Notes under the pieces: model-generated
Told to the model about the DNA's origin: nothing
Seen by the model: the letters and a program-made list of their open reading frames with translations, nothing else
The model's database searches: none
Part shown: positions 1 to 12,480 of the stretch, piece by piece
Numbering within the stretch: the first letter of the stretch is position 1
Layout: every line of letters starts with the position of its first letter
Position numbers and translations under genes: made by a program
Assembly: GCA_013397935.1 (NCBI GenBank)
Contig: VZRN01005827.1
Span: 1,366,673-1,430,672, forward strand
DNA: 64,000 nt
Reading direction: 5' to 3'
From: Dasyornis broadbenti
Taxonomy: Eukaryota; Chordata; Aves; Passeriformes; Dasyornithidae

Positions 1-2825
1 CCTCCAACACCTGCTTTAACACAATTCAGGTTTCCCGTCTCCCATCTGCACCTCCTGCAGGGAGAGCCACGTGAGGACCACCGATGACTTTGCTCAAATC
101 AGCTTTTCTTGCAAGGCTTCAGCTCTCGGAAAAGCACAGGAGGGAGGAGCTGGGGCTCTGCTCAGGTGCCCTGTGCCGGAAGGAGGGGAGCAGGGCAGAT
201 GTTCCTCCTCGGAGCTAACGCTGCTTCCCCACCAGCCTCCCCCTTCCAAGGTTAAGTGGAGGTGCCCGGGCACTTTATGCACAGCACATCTCGGGCTGAT
301 GTCGATTATTCCTGTGCTTTCCTGTTGGTTTAGGGAACACCAACTGGAGTCGGAACGTGCCCAGAAATCCCTGACAGGTTCCCAGCACCGCGTGTCACCA
401 GCTCCCAGCCGCTCTGTAGTCGGACTGCAAATGTTGGGATAAAAAAGCTCCGTGCTCTTCTTCCTTTTGTAGCTGTAAATAAAGGGGGGAGAGGCCAACG
501 TGCCCCTTAGGTTGTGAGCTGGCTGAGGATCAAGGGCTTTGAATAAACTGTTTTCTTCCTGCGAGCAGCCTGTGATGGAGAGCGTGGCTGCTCCAAACCT
601 CTGATTTAATGATCGGCTTTGCGAGTTTGTGCAGCGCTCTCAGCTCCTCAGCACGCTGGGTGCAGGGGGCTTTATGGAAATGCTGCTGGAGAATTGGCTT
701 TACATCACTTCCAGAATCCATCCAGCAGGATTAAACAGCTTCTATTTATTTATTTATTTATTTTAAAGCCCAGCAAACTCATACCAACAATTGCTGAAGG
801 CCCTAATTTATCTTCTGTTCAGGAGCAATACAAGTCTCTCCTCTGGCTTCACTGAGAGCTACCTCCGGCCAAAGAGAGCGACAGAGCCACAGTGACCGTG
901 TACAAGCTTATTTTATAAATCAATAGCTAGTGAAACAAATTGGTTGTAAATCAGTCTCTTATTTGCTGAGATTTAAGGCGTTTGGTGGAGCTGTGAGTTT
1001 TCGAGGAGGTCTGCCCTGCCTTCGGGGCTGGCACCTGGCCCGGCTCCTGCAGGGATGTGGGAATCCAGGATTCATTTCAAACCTGCCAGGAGATGTGCAG
1101 GATTTCTTGGCTGGGAAGAAATAAAGTTTAGAAGCTTTGCTCGTCTTTCCAGGCAGAGGCTGAGCAGCAGGATCCTGGTGCTGCTCAGAACGCAAGGGTT
1201 TCCATTCCTCCACTGCACCTCGGGGCACGTCTGTACTCCAGACTGCTGGAAGGGGGAAGAGGAAAGTATCCATTTCTGAATCGTGCCTTGTGGTAGGACA
1301 GAGAAAATGCTGGGATTTGGACTTGGAAACGGTGGCCTAACAGATGTCCTGGTTCAATATGCCCTTTGAGTGTAGCCCAGCCTGTTTATTCATGGCCTCG
1401 CTGGCAAGACCCACACTCAAGTGTTTGCCTTTCCCTGGTGGCAGCGGCAGCCTCCAAAGTGGAGCAGAAGGAGCTGGAGGTCACTTGGCTGTTACACGGC
1501 TCTTCCTTTTACCGAGTTGCATTAAACAGCTCAAAACCCAAATGTGCTTTTAGTGCCTGTGAGCGATGGGCTCTGGGCGTCCTGCCTCGGGTAGTGTCAC
1601 ATGCTGGGGAAGTGGGAGGTGGAACGCTCACATTGTTAAATTCAGATGCTAACTTGGGGATAAGATCTTGTCTTAATGTGTTCATTCAACGCCCCCACTC
1701 GCAACAAAAGCTACAGCAGCATTTGGTCTGCTGCATTTGGGGTGGAGCAGGATGTAATTGGTTTTTGAGGGCTTTGCCATAACTGCTGCTCATTAACCAT
1801 TGATGCAGGCACGGTCAGACTTTCCGCTCGGATAATAGATGCTGTCTTTTGTTTGCAACCACTTCGCGTTGAGTGGAATTGCCGCGCAGGTTTGGCGTGT
1901 GTGTGGTCGTGTGGTGGCTCATTCAGCGCCTCAGGGCTGCTGGATTTATGTTCTGGGCTCTGGGACTGTCTTTCTCGATATGACACTAAGAGGCAAAGGC
2001 AGTGCTGAGCGCCCTGCCTGGCCGGGCCGGTGCTGGGCGGATGCGGCAGCACCTAAAGCTGAGCATTTCAGGAGCCTCCAGGGTGAGCAAACCCAGCGTT
2101 GTGGGAAGTGAAATAGAAATGGAGAAAATGTTCGATAATGTGGTTTTCCTGAGGAGCGCTGCCCAGCAGGACACACGCTGCAGGCGAGAGCAGCCCTGCT
2201 AATTACGGGTGAAATATGCACCGATGGTGGAAGGGATGAACTTCCTCAAACTTCCATGGAGGAGGGATCCAAGCTGTGCCGTGGGTCCGACATTAGCGGG
2301 GGGTGAGTGGGAGAGGCCACAGGATTTGGAGTCCTACCTTGCATTTTGGGCAGGTTATCATTAACTTAACATCACCTAACTCGTTAAAAGATCAGAAAGG
2401 AAGGGCCTGAATCCTTCCCAGGTCGCTGTTGTCCCGTCCCCCTCCCACCCCCGGCACAAATGAGTATTCAAGCAGTCTGCTGCCAGTCAGTGAATGTCAA
2501 TATTGGATAAGTGTTTCCTTTATATCACTGCAATTTAGCATAAGCTGCTTGGAAACAAATGTCTTCCATAAGCATGAGGTGTTTCAGTAAGTACACAGTC
2601 AACATTACTATGAGGATTAAATAAATGTCAGCCCCACTTGTATGCTCAGCAGCGAGTTAAGACAGCCCAACTTGCATAATGGCCAGGGCAGCAGGAACAA
2701 CAGCAGGGATTTTGAGAGTCTCTGGGAAAAGTGGGATGGAAGGAGCTGCTTTGGATGGATCCAAAGCTCCTGAATCTGAAGGGGATAAGGAGACGGGTGC
2801 AGAAGCTCCTTAGGGCAGGGATGAT
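1..2825. other. Unique non-coding sequence, no gene seen
   Basis: I see no exon, RNA gene or mobile element that I can support. Open frames occur on both strands but overlap, are short and show no domain. A TAAATAAAG-like string near 478 resembles a polyadenylation signal but has no coding frame upstream. Confidence 0.6.
741..764. repeat. (TATT)n microsatellite
   Basis: About five tandem TATT units are read directly in the sequence. It is a simple repeat without other visible function. Confidence 0.85.
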
Positions 2826-3022
2826 GGGGAGAAATCCTTCCCTGGGAGGGTGGGGAGGCCCTGGCACAGGGTGCCCAGAGCAGCTGGGGCTGCCCCATCC
2901 TCAAGGCCAGGTTGGAGGGGACCCTGAGCAGCCTGGGATGGTGAATGGCATCCCTGCCATGGCAAGGGTGGAACTGGATGGTTTTTCAGGTGCCTTCCAA
3001 CCCAAACCAGTCTGATTCTATG
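2826..3022 (+). mobile_element. CR1 LINE fragment, 3' end
   Basis: The sequence matches the avian CR1 3' end in sense orientation: the GAGGGTGGGGAGGCCCTGG block, the CCCAGAGCAGCTG block, AAGGCCAGG, a CCATGGCA hairpin-like segment, and a terminal CCAACCCAAACCAG followed by TGATTCTATGG. It is truncated at the 5' side as CR1 copies usually are, and has no coding capacity. The CCATCC TCAAGG junction suggests a small internal deletion. Confidence 0.88.
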
Positions 3023-6000
3023 GGATGCAGTGCAAAGGCATTTGTGGAGCTTCCTTCTGGACTACCAGGGCTGCTCGTTCTTTGGCACTGCTGCAAACCA
3101 AAGATGAAAGCTTGGTTTGGCCTACGTTGGCTGGAGCTGGTGAAGCTGCTGGCTCAGGAGGAGCAGCCCCTCCTGCAGATCCGCCCAGGTGACCGGTGCT
3201 GGGATGGATCTGCCCCTGCCTTTCCCGGTGCAAACCGGGAGTTGCTTGGCTGCAGCTGCTGAGGCCAAGGAAGAGGCTCAGCTGTCAGTGCTTTGTGAGG
3301 AACTGAGAGCCCTGAGCTCAGCTCCAGCCCAAGGCTGCCCAAAGCCACAGAGACGCAGCCCACGAGGAAAGGGTGACTCTGGTCCATGCTGGCCACGCTT
3401 TTGGGCCTGCAGGTGCCAAAGGGAGATCATCAGCTCTGGCTGCTCCGCCTTCAGGTCTTGGATGAGAGTTTCTCTGTGCCCAGCAGGAAAAGGCCTCTGG
3501 CTTCTGTAAAGGGATTTAAACCCAGCCAGCACAGGGAGGTGTTGCTGAGGCAGCCGAGGGTTGAATCCTCTCCTCAAGCAGTGTCTGCAGCAAAACCCTG
3601 CTCTTTACCACCCCTCGCTTTGCATCCTCACCTGTCACCCTGAGATGTCACTCGGCGCTGTCTCGGTCAGCCCGTGACAAGTTCTGCCAGCGAGGAGGAA
3701 AAGCCGGGCAGCGTGGTGGGGGCTGAGCTGGCTGCGTCTCCATTCCCGACGATGCAGACCCGCTGCTCTCTCCCCAGCTGGCGAGGCGCTGACTGCAGCC
3801 ACTTGTTCCCAGCTGCACAAAAATAACTGGAGACAAAATCGTTGTCACTCGGATGAGCCTTATCAGCTCCTCTGATGTCTGCGTCTGCCTCCGCCTTGCA
3901 GCGCTCCCTGCCCCGCCGAGTCTGTGTTTCATGACCGCCAGGGCTGCTCCAGGTGACCCGAGCCGAGCATCGCAGCCGTGTCCCGGCAGCCGCAGCTTTC
4001 CCGAGGATCCTCCTTGGGCTGCGCGATTCCAGGGCCCAGGAGCCGCTGGAGGGCACGGGGGTGTCCCCACAAGCCAGGCTGAGGCACAGAGCGCCGGGGG
4101 CGCACGGGGGAGGGAATGTCCGAGTGTTTTGGCTCCAAACCAGGTCACCTGGCGGAGCGGCTGCAGGTTTGATCCTCACTGTGCCCGTTCAGCCTGGCGG
4201 TGGCAGCAGCAGCGCTCGCACGGAGCCGAGCACTCTGCTCCCACCTGCCCGTGTCACGCTCTTTTGGAAAGGTCCAAGGTGACCCGCTGGGCTCCGGCTC
4301 TGCGGGGAGGCTGAGAACACCGAGCCTGAGGTTTGGGGTTCAGCAGCTCAGGCCATTCCCGCGGAATGGAGAGGTTGAATGTTGGGGTAGGGAGAAGAGT
4401 TGGGGGCCCTCTGAAGTTCCCACCCCTCTCCTGAGGAGCGTGGCCACCCCCGTGCAGGGCTGGACACGTGTCCAGGAGGAGCTGGAGGTGGCCCTGGCCG
4501 GGAGCACATCCTGTGAGAGTGCCACGGGCTTCTCCCCAGGCAGGAGGGGTCAGGCTGAGCGAGGGGCACGTGGGGCTGTGTCTGACCCAGCTTCGTGCCC
4601 CCCTCACTGATAAACACACGTCAGGGGGTTCATCACCTCTGTGAGCAGCTCCACCCCTCCCTGTGGATCCGTGTGGGATGCGGGATAACCCAGAGCAGGG
4701 AATGGCTGCCGCTCCTGGCCAGCGGTGCTGGGCTGTTCCTTGCTGTCTCCCATGAGCTCATCCCTGGAGTGTGATTCAACGCTCGCCTCTTTTCCTTCTG
4801 GCTGTGTCTTTAATCAGCCAGGACTGACGGGGCCACCCCCCACCCTCCACAAGTGCTGGGGAAACAGAACCAACAGCTGCTAAAATTAGGCACAGCTGTT
4901 TGCAGCGTTTTGTCCTCCCGATCACAGAGTCTGACACTGTCTGTGCTCATTCCTCATCTTGTCCAGACACTGAAAAGGTTTAAGATATCAAAGCTTGGAG
5001 TGGCTGTAAATTAACTCCTTCTGTCGAAGCTGAAGCTTGACTTGCTGATGGTAGATTTCTCGTGATTGCCTTTATTTGCCCTCAATATAACAGGGATTGC
5101 CAGGTGACAAGACAGGGGTGTTCTCTCTGAGCCTGGCAGACAGCACTGCTGGTCTGCCCTGCTCAGAGCCCAGGGGAAACATCTTCGGTGCTGCTGTCCT
5201 TCAGCCCTTCTGCGCCTGAGCCCTGTTCTGAGTGCAGCTTGGACAGCCCCTGCAGCCCAGCTCAGCCTCTGTGTGCCTGAAGTTGTCCCAGTCCAGCCCC
5301 ACATCCCGGCCAGGGTTATTCCAGCCCCACGTCCTGGCCATGGTGATCTGTTTCTGCTTTGGTGAGCTGGAAGATTTCCTGGCCATTTTTGCTCTGTGTC
5401 CATGGTTTGGGTGTTGGGTGAGTGTCACCACCCACGGCTGCCCTCCCCATCCCTGCCAGCCGTGTTTGGCCTGGCAGTGGCTGTAGGGATCTCTTGGACA
5501 GGTGATGGCTCCTCTGTCGCCTGCCACCCCTTGGAAAAGCTCCATTCCCCTCCGTGGGGTGGCAGAGCAGGGGCTGGGCGGCACCGAAGGGGAGCTGTAA
5601 CACCCTGCCAAGGGCAGCAGGAGGAATTTCACGGCAGAGCAGAATTGCCTTTCGCTGTCAAGCCCCGAGCAGTGTAAATGTCCCTCCTGACAGATCTGCG
5701 CTGATGGCAGCAGCGCGGCTCTCGGGCTGCCTGCGTCGGGGTCTGCACGGGGTTGTGCGTCTGAGGGGTCTTTTCTGTCTCTGTGTCTCTCTCCTGTGGC
5801 AGGAGCGCCTGCTGAAGATTCCTCTCGCTCCGGTCATGCTTAAAATGATAATGTTGGTTTAAGATAGACACTCATGATAAACTGGGGAGCACGGCACCCT
5901 TGGAAACCTTCAGAGCTCTCTCATCACATGAGCTGGCTGGGAAGGCAGCGGCCGGAGCACTCCAGGGCGCTGGGATGGCCACGCTTCCATGCTGCCCTGC

Positions 6001-7337
6001 TCCCAGGGGTGCCGTGCTTTGGAGGAGCTGCCCCCCTCACCCTCCTCCCCTTCTGCAGCCGGGCGCTGTCTGCTACACTTGTGCAGCTTCTGTGCGCTCC
6101 CCAGGATCTCCCCAAAATGCTTTTTTTTACTCTTTCTGTGACAGAAGCCAACCAGGAAGGGAAGTGCCAGGCAGGGAAGGCTGCTTTTCCCTGGTGACAA
6201 GAGCGGGGAAGAGTGAAACATCTCAAGGAAAAGGACCGCGTGCAACCGCCAAGGGGTTGAGGTCCCTTGACGATGTCTTTGCAGGGTGGTTGTAGCAAAC
6301 CTTTCATCCAGCACAGTGAATTTTTCCTGCATCAGGGAGGTTTCTCCCCGTGGTTTGGCTTTCTCCCAAGCATAGACAGAAATCCGTGTAGCGCTCTTAA
6401 CCCCTGCGAGTTTCTGCTGACTCAAGCAGATCGGAGTTGTTTTCCCAGTGGGAGCATCTTGTTCAAAATCAGGAAGAAAAGTTGAACTCGTGAAACTTGT
6501 AGAGCAGGAAACATCCTAGAGTCAGCGATTGGAGATTGGAAGTAGACTTGGCAAAATACCGTGTTTTGGTATCTGAAATTTTAACATGGAGTTTAGGAAG
6601 GGTTTTTTGAACGAAGGGTGGTGAGTATCGCTGCGGTGGATGAAGGGAAGCTGTTGTAGAGAACATTTGACTGCTGATTGCTGGTTCTTCTCTTGGGCTT
6701 AGAAATTGGTTTCAGGTCTCTTCTTGCCTTTGGCCTGGCCAGTGAGGCACTGCAGTGGCTCTCTGAACGTGCCAATTTGTCACAGTGTATTGAATTCTAA
6801 ACCAGTGTTAATCTGATCTGTGTGTCTGTAAAGCATCTTGTGCTGGGTTTGATAAAATTAGGCTTTATTGTCTAACACAGTTTATTCCTCTTGGTCTGGT
6901 TGCGTGCTTTTATTGCCTGTTCTGCTGTCACCACGAGGCCATCGTGTGCCAGCATCTGCCTCCCTCGCTCGGCTCTGCAAGCACCTTAAAATCAGCTCCT
7001 AATTACTGGAAGTATGGAAGGACTCTGAGGGTGCCAGTGGTATCAGTCTGGCACGGGTGCACTGAGCAGGTAAAGAAAGGACCTAAGAGGCAATTGAGGA
7101 GATTGATGGGCAGTAATGGGCATAATTGTAATTTTTGTCCTGTGTTTTTAATAAAGTGATTGACGACAGGCACAGCTGGAGCCCCCGTGCGGAGACCAAG
7201 AGATGAGTTAAATTACAGAGGCTTCTTAACTTAATGAGGCCAGGTAATAAAAACGAGGCGTAATGAGCAAGGTATAATGGTACTATTATGTTTAGAGAGC
7301 TCTCGCTGAGGGCTGAGCCGGCAGCGCCGGGGAGCGC
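3023..7337. other. GC-rich unique sequence, no gene seen
   Basis: Apart from a small tandem duplication at 5293-5348, I see no repeat family, exon or RNA gene. Overlapping open frames of 100-170 codons at 3.6-4.6 kb are on both strands, as expected by chance in GC-rich DNA where stop codons are rare. Confidence 0.55.
5293..5348. repeat. Two-copy 28-bp tandem duplication
   Basis: CCAGCCCCACATCCCGGCC at 5293 recurs as CCAGCCCCACGTCCTGGCC at 5321, an exact 28-bp period with four or five substitutions between the copies. Confidence 0.8.
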
Positions 7338-7340
7338 TTG

Positions 7341-7739
7341 GGATGATCTCACTGCAGGAAGGGCTTCCCTCCCCGCGGAAAGATGAGGAGTGGGAGACTT
7401 GGGAAGGACACTGAGTGATCCCAGCATTGGATGATCCCACCGGGAGGAAAGGCTTCACTCAGGGAGGATGAGGACTGGGAGACTTGGGAAGGGTATTGGG
7501 TGATCCCACTGGGAAAGAAGGGCTTTCCTCGCTGGCAAAAGATGAGGAGTGGGAGGCTTGGGAAGGATTTTGGGTGATCCCAATATTGGGTGATCCCACT
7601 GGCAGGAAAGGCTTTCCTCCCTGGGAAAGATGAGGGCTGGGAGACTTGGGAAGGATTTTGGGTGATCCCACTGGGAAAGAAGGGCTTTCCTCCCTGGTGA
7701 AAGATGCAGGGTGGGAGAGCTGGGAAGGACATTGGGTGG
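7341..7739. repeat. Minisatellite with alternating long and short units
   Basis: About five units share TGATCCCACTGGGA, a GAAAGGCTTTCCTCC core, a GATGAGG block and TGGGAGACTTGGGAAGGA. Measured from the TGATC anchors (7344, 7432, 7501, 7591, 7663), spacings are 88, 69, 90 and 72 bp. The long units carry an extra TGATCCCA(G/A)(C/T)ATTGG segment at the junction. The last unit decays into unique sequence at about 7740. No gene overlaps it. Confidence 0.9.
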
Positions 7740-9090
7740 CCAAGGGATGCGTTTGCTCAGGACTGAACGAGCAGGTGGAGCACCAGACATGATCCCCTGC
7801 TTTTTTTTGTTGTATTTATAAGGTTTGGGGCAATTCTGCACCAGGTTTTATTGGCTTCGTGTGACCTTGGGGAGCCCATGTGAGCCTTGTTGCTGCACAG
7901 GTGATGTTGGGTCAGATTTTGTGACACGATGGAAAAGCGATGGGAGTTCAACAGCCTGGAGGGGTGCAGGGAATTAATTGGTGGATGGGCTCGGGGAGGT
8001 TGGCCAGGGCTGCTGCAGGCTCGTGTCACACCTTGGTTTGGAGCCTTGGCAGGGAGGCTGCAGCAGCTGGATTGGGACCTTTGTGGGGTGGAGGTGGGAA
8101 GAGGATTAGTGTCTGCAGAGCGGCTGGGTGTCTGCCGCTGCTAAATGTGGTTAAACTTGAGCGACTTCTAATCTAATAATGGAAGGAAGAGAAATAAGTG
8201 TTCTCAGTGATGCATGCCCCTCACGGTAAGTACTAATTGAAAACAGATATTTACTTTAAAATGAAAATGTAATACGATAATGGTGGGTTGAGAATTTCGC
8301 ACACGTAGGAGGGAGAGATGAACACGCTCAGCCTCCCATCTGCTGTGCCCGGGCTCAGGGTGTCCCTGGGAGCAGCATCACCCACACCATGGGGCTGCTG
8401 GGCCTGGGAGCCTGGACCAAGGGCCTGGGGCTTGTGCCGGAGCAGAGCTCAGCCTCACTCAGCCAAAATCAGGTGCCTTGGGGGTGTCTTGAGCTGCCCT
8501 CGGTCTGCAGAGGCCCTTCCAAGCTGGGCTTTTGCCTTTCCTCCCACACCTTGCAGAGCTTTCCCAGCCAAATCTCCCTGGGAAGGAGATGTGGGGTGGG
8601 CTGGGGAAGCACGGCCTCCCTTGTCTCCGAGATGGAGGCGGTGCTGCTGACCCTGCTGGTCTCTGCTGCTTGAGCCCCCCTCGCTGCGCTGACCCGGCTG
8701 TCCTGACCCATTGCCCTGGCTTGGCAGGTGGACCTGGCTCCTGCTGCCTTCTGGGGGCTGCTGGAGGAGCACTGGGGACCCTTTGCTCCCTCAGGCCGAG
8801 CTGAATGGGTGTTGATCCCTCGGGGAGACCCTCGGCCGTGAGTGCTGAGCCTACAGCACCTCTTGGTGTCTGTCTGTCCGTCCGTGCTGCCCTCCTGTCC
8901 CCATGGCCGGTCTCACAGCAGCCTTTGCTTTTCCAATTGTTTGCAGCAAAGCTCAGTGCAGCGTGACTGGTGGCCATTAAAGAATCCTCCCCAACAAGAG
9001 CCCCGCCAGCACTGGAATCTTCTGAGGGAAGTAGCCTGGCCCTAATCCCTTTGTGCAGAGTTCCTGCTCGTTTCTTCCTATGGGTGCATT
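7740..9090. other. Unique non-coding sequence
   Basis: I see no gene or repeat family. The part near 8160-8310 is AT-rich, and the part from 8320 to 8830 is GC-rich with overlapping open frames on both strands. Confidence 0.55.
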
Positions 9091-9175
9091 TGTATCATTT
9101 GCATTTTGCACTCTGATCGTATGCATAGAATTCAAATTGAAATGGGGGCTTGAATACATTTGCATGCTAATGAGG
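9091..9175. promoter_or_regulatory. Cluster of POU octamer motifs, candidate enhancer
   Basis: Two perfect ATTTGCAT octamers lie at 9097-9104 and 9158-9165. The second runs directly into ATGCTAAT (9164-9171), an inverted octamer variant, giving a compact composite site. A further ATGCAT lies at 9121. ATTTGCAT is the established target of POU-domain factors (Oct family). No coding frame overlaps convincingly. Function is inferred from motif density only. Confidence 0.35.
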
Positions 9176-11045
9176 CAGTGGCTTTATTTATTTATTTGGA
9201 GCCCTCTGGAGCAGGCAGCGTGTGCTGGGGAGCAGCTCGTGCAGCTCTGCCAGTGACAGAGCCCTGTGGCAGCACCAGGACCCTCAGCTTTTGTCCCAAG
9301 GCCCACTTGCCTCTGGCCAGGATCAGGTGAGGCTGGTGGGCTCTGCTCCAGCAGCCCCTGGCTCAGCCCTTCTCAGCCTGTGTGGAGATCAACAGTTTCA
9401 GCCCCCTCAGCTCCTCAGAGACGCCTCTTTAGGTCCTGCTGGTGCCGGCTGGGTGTGGGTGGAAACATTTCAGTGTTGGAGTTGGGTGCAGCCAGCACGA
9501 GCCACTTGATGGTGGCTGCAGAGCTCCAGGGGCACAATAACCAGAGCGTGTCCCCTTCCCTCCTTGGCTGTGGGTGCTGCTCAGGGCACTGAGCTCCCTG
9601 CATTCCTCATCCCTTCTCTCCATCCTGGGGCTCTTATTCCTGCTGTCCTTTGGCAGCTGCCCTCGGGATGTTGCTGGGCTGTGCTGCTCATCCCTCCCGA
9701 GCTGCCGGGCCCAGCTTCCCTGGTGCTGCCCCACTCCACCCGCACTGTGCTCCCTCAATGGGAGCCTCTCCCAAAGCAACAGCCAAGAATGTTGGGAAAT
9801 GTTCAGAAGGAGAAGCCAAGGGCTTCTCTCTGTTCCTTCTCTCGGTTCCTTCTCTCAGTTCCCAAAACCCCACTCCATTCCCGGGGAGGAGAAGGGCACT
9901 GAATGCCAGCGGCTTCACTGTGTGGCAGCTCCAAGTCCCCTCGCTGTCCCTCGGTGCCCCAGCAGACACCCCCAGAGCACAGCTCCGTGCTCAGCCCTTC
10001 CGTGCCAGCTCTCCCTCCCGGATGGCTCCTTCTGCAGCTGAGCTCCTGGCTGGCACAGGGAACACCGACCAAGCCAGGGCTCCTGAAATGGCAGCAGGAA
10101 TTGGGTCACATTGCGCTGTCCCAGGAGAGGGAGTTTCTCTCAGAGCAGTCTGGATTCCAGTTATTATTTTACAGAGGATGTTAGAGGTTGATAAGGGAGC
10201 TGTTCTGACTGCCAGTGGGGCTTATTTGGGTTTATTGTGCGCTCCAGTTTGTATTTTAATATAGTCAAAGGTGACTTACAACTTTAATATTAATTTTAAA
10301 ACTGATTGCTCGAGTTGTTTTTTTATCTATGTTAAACCAGATTAATCTCAGCCTTCCTTGATCCTGTTGGTAGCTTTTCTCTCCCCAGCTGGAGCCACAC
10401 GTGGTCTGTCTTGCACCAACAAAAGCTGGGGAGGAAGATGTTTTTGTGGCGATAAATAATTGTCACGGGGCTGCTTTTCTTCCAGAGAAATCTTGGCTCT
10501 ATGAGCTCAACAATGGCATCTGTGGGAGCTCTTGCTTTTGTCCAAGGCTCTCTGCCTGAGCGTGCGGAGCGGGGCTTTGCTGAACAACACCTGGCTTTGT
10601 GCTTCCCATAGAAATCTCCTCCTTGCTGTTGTGTCTCTCCCCGGTTTTCCAAGCTCTCCAGAATCCATCTCCTCCTGTGCTGCTTTGTGCCACAGGCGTT
10701 GCAATCCCTCGCACGCTCGCTCTGCTGCTCGCAGGGTGATTTGTGCCCAGTATTGGGTGGGTTGGGAGGGTGGCCTTGGGGCTGAGGGTGTGTGGAGCTG
10801 CAGCTGGATCCCTGTCCTTGCTTCTGGCTCCATGAACACCCTTGGGCGAGGCTGGAGGGGCCAACAGCAGGCAGAGCCCGGTGATGTTCTGCCTCTGGGT
10901 GCCAAATTCATGGTGATTTGGGCATTTGAGTAAATGTCGCACCTTCCGAGGTGGCCGCTTGGGTACTCAAAACTAAGCTGCTCTCGGCAAAATTCAGCAT
11001 TAAGCTGGGCTGCCAAAAGCAGGGGCTGGGACCTCTTTTCTAGGT
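9176..11045. other. Unique sequence, no gene seen
   Basis: The stretch is GC-rich to about 10140, with overlapping open frames on several frames and both strands. It then has an AT-rich segment at 10140-10340 that could be a conserved non-coding element. I see no exon with credible splice sites. Confidence 0.5.
9824..9862. repeat. Three tandem 13-bp units
   Basis: TTCTCTCTGTTCC, TTCTCTCGGTTCC and TTCTCTCAGTTCC follow one another exactly, differing at the eighth base. It is a minor simple tandem repeat. Confidence 0.85.
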
Positions 11046-11206
11046 AATCCCAGAATCCCAGAATGGTTTGATACGGAAGGGACCTTAAAGCTCATCCTGC
11101 CACAGATGTTCCACCCCTGCCATGGCAGGGACACCTCCCACCATCCCAGATTGCTCCAAGCCCTGTCCAACCTGGCCTTGGACACTTCCAGGGATGGGGC
11201 ATCCCA
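11046..11206 (-). mobile_element. CR1 LINE 3' end, antisense
   Basis: It begins with the reverse complement of the CR1 terminal octamers (CCCAGAATCCCAGAATGG), followed by the GGAAGGGACCTTAAAG block, the CCATGGCAGGGACACCTCC block and the TCCAACCTGGCCTTGGACAC block. The internal end is near 11206, where a second CR1 piece in the opposite orientation starts shortly after. Confidence 0.9.
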
Positions 11207-11233
11207 AAGGATGTGGTTCAAGCGAGTCCCTTT

Positions 11234-11299
11234 GACTTGACTGTTGGACTTGATGACCTTGAAGGTCTTCCCAACCTTATTGATTCCGTGATTCTGTGA
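11234..11299 (+). mobile_element. CR1-like 3' terminus, sense
   Basis: TTGGACTTGATGACCTTGAA, then a TCTTCCCAACCTTATTGATT block ending in ATTCTGTG, matches the terminal 65 bp of a different CR1 subfamily from its antisense neighbour. The two CR1 3' termini face outward. Confidence 0.75.
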
Positions 11300-12348
11300 C
11301 ATCTCCAGGACACTCAGTGCCCAGCTGTGCCGCTGTCGATGCTCTGGATGGAGGAGCTGTCGGTGCTCCCGGTCTGTGGAGCACTGGCTGATCTTTGGAG
11401 TTGGAAGAAAAGGATCAGAGTCGTGGCCCTGGACACCTGTGGTCAGAAACCTTCACATCCTGAGCATCGGCCAGGCCAGCCTGGTACCAGTGGCACCAGT
11501 GAAATCCCCCCAGATATTGAGTTCACAGTATTCCCTGTACCTCAGGGAATGATTGCTGGAATCACATGCTCTGCAACCAGCCTGTAGTTTTTCCCTGCTT
11601 TGTGTGTGGGAAAGCACTTCACTGTTGGTCCATGTTCTCCAAAATACCTCCCAAATGCTGCCTGGAGCTGTTCTCCTGCCAGCCCTACACAGAACTGCTT
11701 TTCAGAGCTGGTTATTCCATGCACAGCGCTGTAAATAAACATGCAGGATTGGTGGGCTGGAATTTGAACGAGCCGACAGTGGCAGGTGGGGGGAACTGAG
11801 GCACAGAAGGCTCGGGTGACATCCATGAGAGCTGGTATCGCAACCTGGCGGGGAAAAAAAGGAGGATTTGTGTGGTAGAGCTGCTCCTGGTCTGTCTGTT
11901 CTCCACACGGTGTTTCAGCCTGAGGTGGGGAACCACCAGGTTTTGTGCTGGCTCGGAAGCCAAATGAGACAAGACAGTGATCAGACTGAAGAGCCACTGA
12001 AGGCAAGACTTGACTCCGTGCAAGCGAATGCCGAGCAGCAGCCACACAAATCCCATTTGTTTTACATTTCAGAGCTTAATGAGACAGAAATCGCATGGCA
12101 ATTGTCACATGTGAAGGCAGAGATTGCCGGTTTGCATTTAACTACAGCAAGCACCGTATGCGGCACCGGCGGCTCCGATGCAGCTGGGATCCTCACTCCT
12201 GCTTCCATGGAGAATGGGAGCTTCCTGCTGCTGCCCTGGAGCTCAGCACCAATCCTGGCTGGAAATAACACCCCTGACAGCCCCACCGCATTGTCCTGAA
12301 GGCCCCCAGCCGTCTCCAAAATACTCAAACATCACGTTCTTTGTGTGG
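11300..12348. other. Unique non-coding sequence
   Basis: No gene, RNA or repeat was recognised. The open frame at 11542-12045 on the minus strand overlaps several others and has no domain. Confidence 0.55.
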
Positions 12349-12387
12349 AGAATGGTTTGGGTTGGAAGGGTAATCAAGTCCAGAATT
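12349..12387 (-). mobile_element. Short CR1 3' remnant, antisense
   Basis: GAATGGTTTGGGTTGGAAGG is the reverse complement of the CR1 3' terminus. The rest is degraded after about 40 bp. Confidence 0.55.
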
Positions 12388-12480
12388 TTTCATGATTTCA
12401 CCAGAATGTGGGCATTGAAAACCTTCTTTTGGAATGGTCTGTAGGACGTTTAATGAGACTGAGGGCAGGTGCTGCAACCC

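Noticed and set aside
468..482. AATAAA-like strings here and near 7150 as gene 3' ends
   Set aside because: No coding frame or exon structure lies upstream. Such hexamers are expected by chance.
4150..4185. GGTTTGATCC resembling a tRNA B box
   Set aside because: No A box or cloverleaf folding could be placed around it.
7341..7739. Regularly spaced repeats as a CRISPR array
   Set aside because: The whole unit is repeated, there are no unique spacers, and unit length alternates. It is a minisatellite.
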